This document shows positions 6,485-6,745 of a stretch of 6,745 bases of DNA, one piece after another. A model generated the notes under the pieces. That model was given only the letters and a program-made list of their open reading frames with translations, was not told the DNA's origin and made no database searches. The position numbers were made by a program, and so were the translations under genes. The stretch comes from an uncultured Planctomycetaceae bacterium (GTDB taxonomy: Bacteria; Planctomycetota; Planctomycetia; Pirellulales; Pirellulaceae): NCBI GenBank assembly GCA_937967755.1, contig CALBTA010000700.1, forward strand, positions 1 to 6,745, read 5' to 3'. How positions within the stretch are numbered: position 1 is the stretch's first letter; each line of letters begins with the position of its first letter.

Positions 6485-6745
6485 TCAAATATAGCGGTTG
6501 ATCAAATTCTCAATCATTTCTTGCCGGCCGCTGACGTTGGGCGCAATCTCCCCTTTTTCCAGCATATATGTTTCCAACTCCTGGAAGCCGCACTTGCCGG
6601 CTTCGATATCCGCGCCGATGCCGCTGTTCCAGCTTGCATAACGGTCGCAAACGATTTGCTCCAATTCACCATCGGCCCGAATCGCAGCGGCGATTTTCAG
6701 CCCGCGGGCGAAGGCGTCCATTCCGCCGACGTGGGCGTGGAACAG
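6485..6745 (-). CDS. xylA: Xylose isomerase, C-terminal part (cut by the window edge)
   Basis: The frame is open through the right edge. The visible 87 residues begin [15 protein letters not shown], so the ATG at 6721 is an internal Met and not the start. The enzyme interconverts D-xylose and D-xylulose (and D-glucose and D-fructose) with divalent metals, in the cytoplasm, usually as a tetramer. The visible part covers the last TIM-barrel strand region ([10 protein letters not shown]) and the C-terminal arm: [13 protein letters not shown], the [10 protein letters not shown] helix, and the conserved end [15 protein letters not shown]. The pattern [11 protein letters not shown] and the C-terminal end fit class II xylose isomerases. 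The metal ligands lie in the missing part, so activity cannot be judged. It reads toward the kinase gene on the same strand, with a 69-bp gap and no clear terminator between them. Confidence 0.93.
   Translation of the reverse strand: MFHAHVGGMDAFARGLKIAAAIRADGELEQIVCDRYASWNSGIGADIEAGKCGFQELETYMLEKGEIAPNVSGRQEMIENLINRYI

Overview
The window is a moderately GC-rich bacterial chromosomal segment with dense, ordinary coding content. Several traits together suggest a planctomycete (Pirellulales-like), but this is inference from protein character and not a database match. They are an adenylosuccinate lyase of the human/animal type, a REC protein whose output is an RsbW-like ATPase, a large soluble multi-PAS kinase, and a class II xylose isomerase. 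I saw no phage, transposon, CRISPR, rRNA or tRNA signature, and no stretch above 300 bases lacks a gene.

Layout: a plus-strand Gfo/Idh/MocA oxidoreductase enters from the left edge without its 5' end and stops at 774. Everything else is on the minus strand. Reading in the direction of transcription (right to left), these are: the last 87 codons of xylA (cut by the right edge), a soluble four-PAS histidine kinase of the NarX/DesK (HisKA_3) type, purB, trmB, and a REC-HATPase response regulator. The regulator's stop codon overlaps the oxidoreductase's stop codon tail to tail. The gaps are 69 bp (xylA/kinase), 73 bp (kinase/purB), 23 bp (purB/trmB) and 137 bp (trmB/regulator). The first four genes could share transcripts. 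The regulator probably has its own promoter, with a -10-like box and a good ribosome binding site in the 137-bp gap.

How the genes may work together: purB (purine synthesis) and trmB (tRNA m7G46) are housekeeping genes, probably co-transcribed. The most interesting content is the pair of signalling proteins on either side of them. The kinase has four PAS sensors, a phospho-accepting His and a DxxxQ phosphatase motif, but no adjacent DNA-binding response regulator. The REC-HATPase protein has a phospho-accepting Asp and a kinase-like ATPase in place of a DNA-binding domain. They may form a relay ending in a partner-switching (anti-sigma or serine-kinase type) output, but the sequence alone cannot prove this. 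Nothing in the window looks like a wholly new system.
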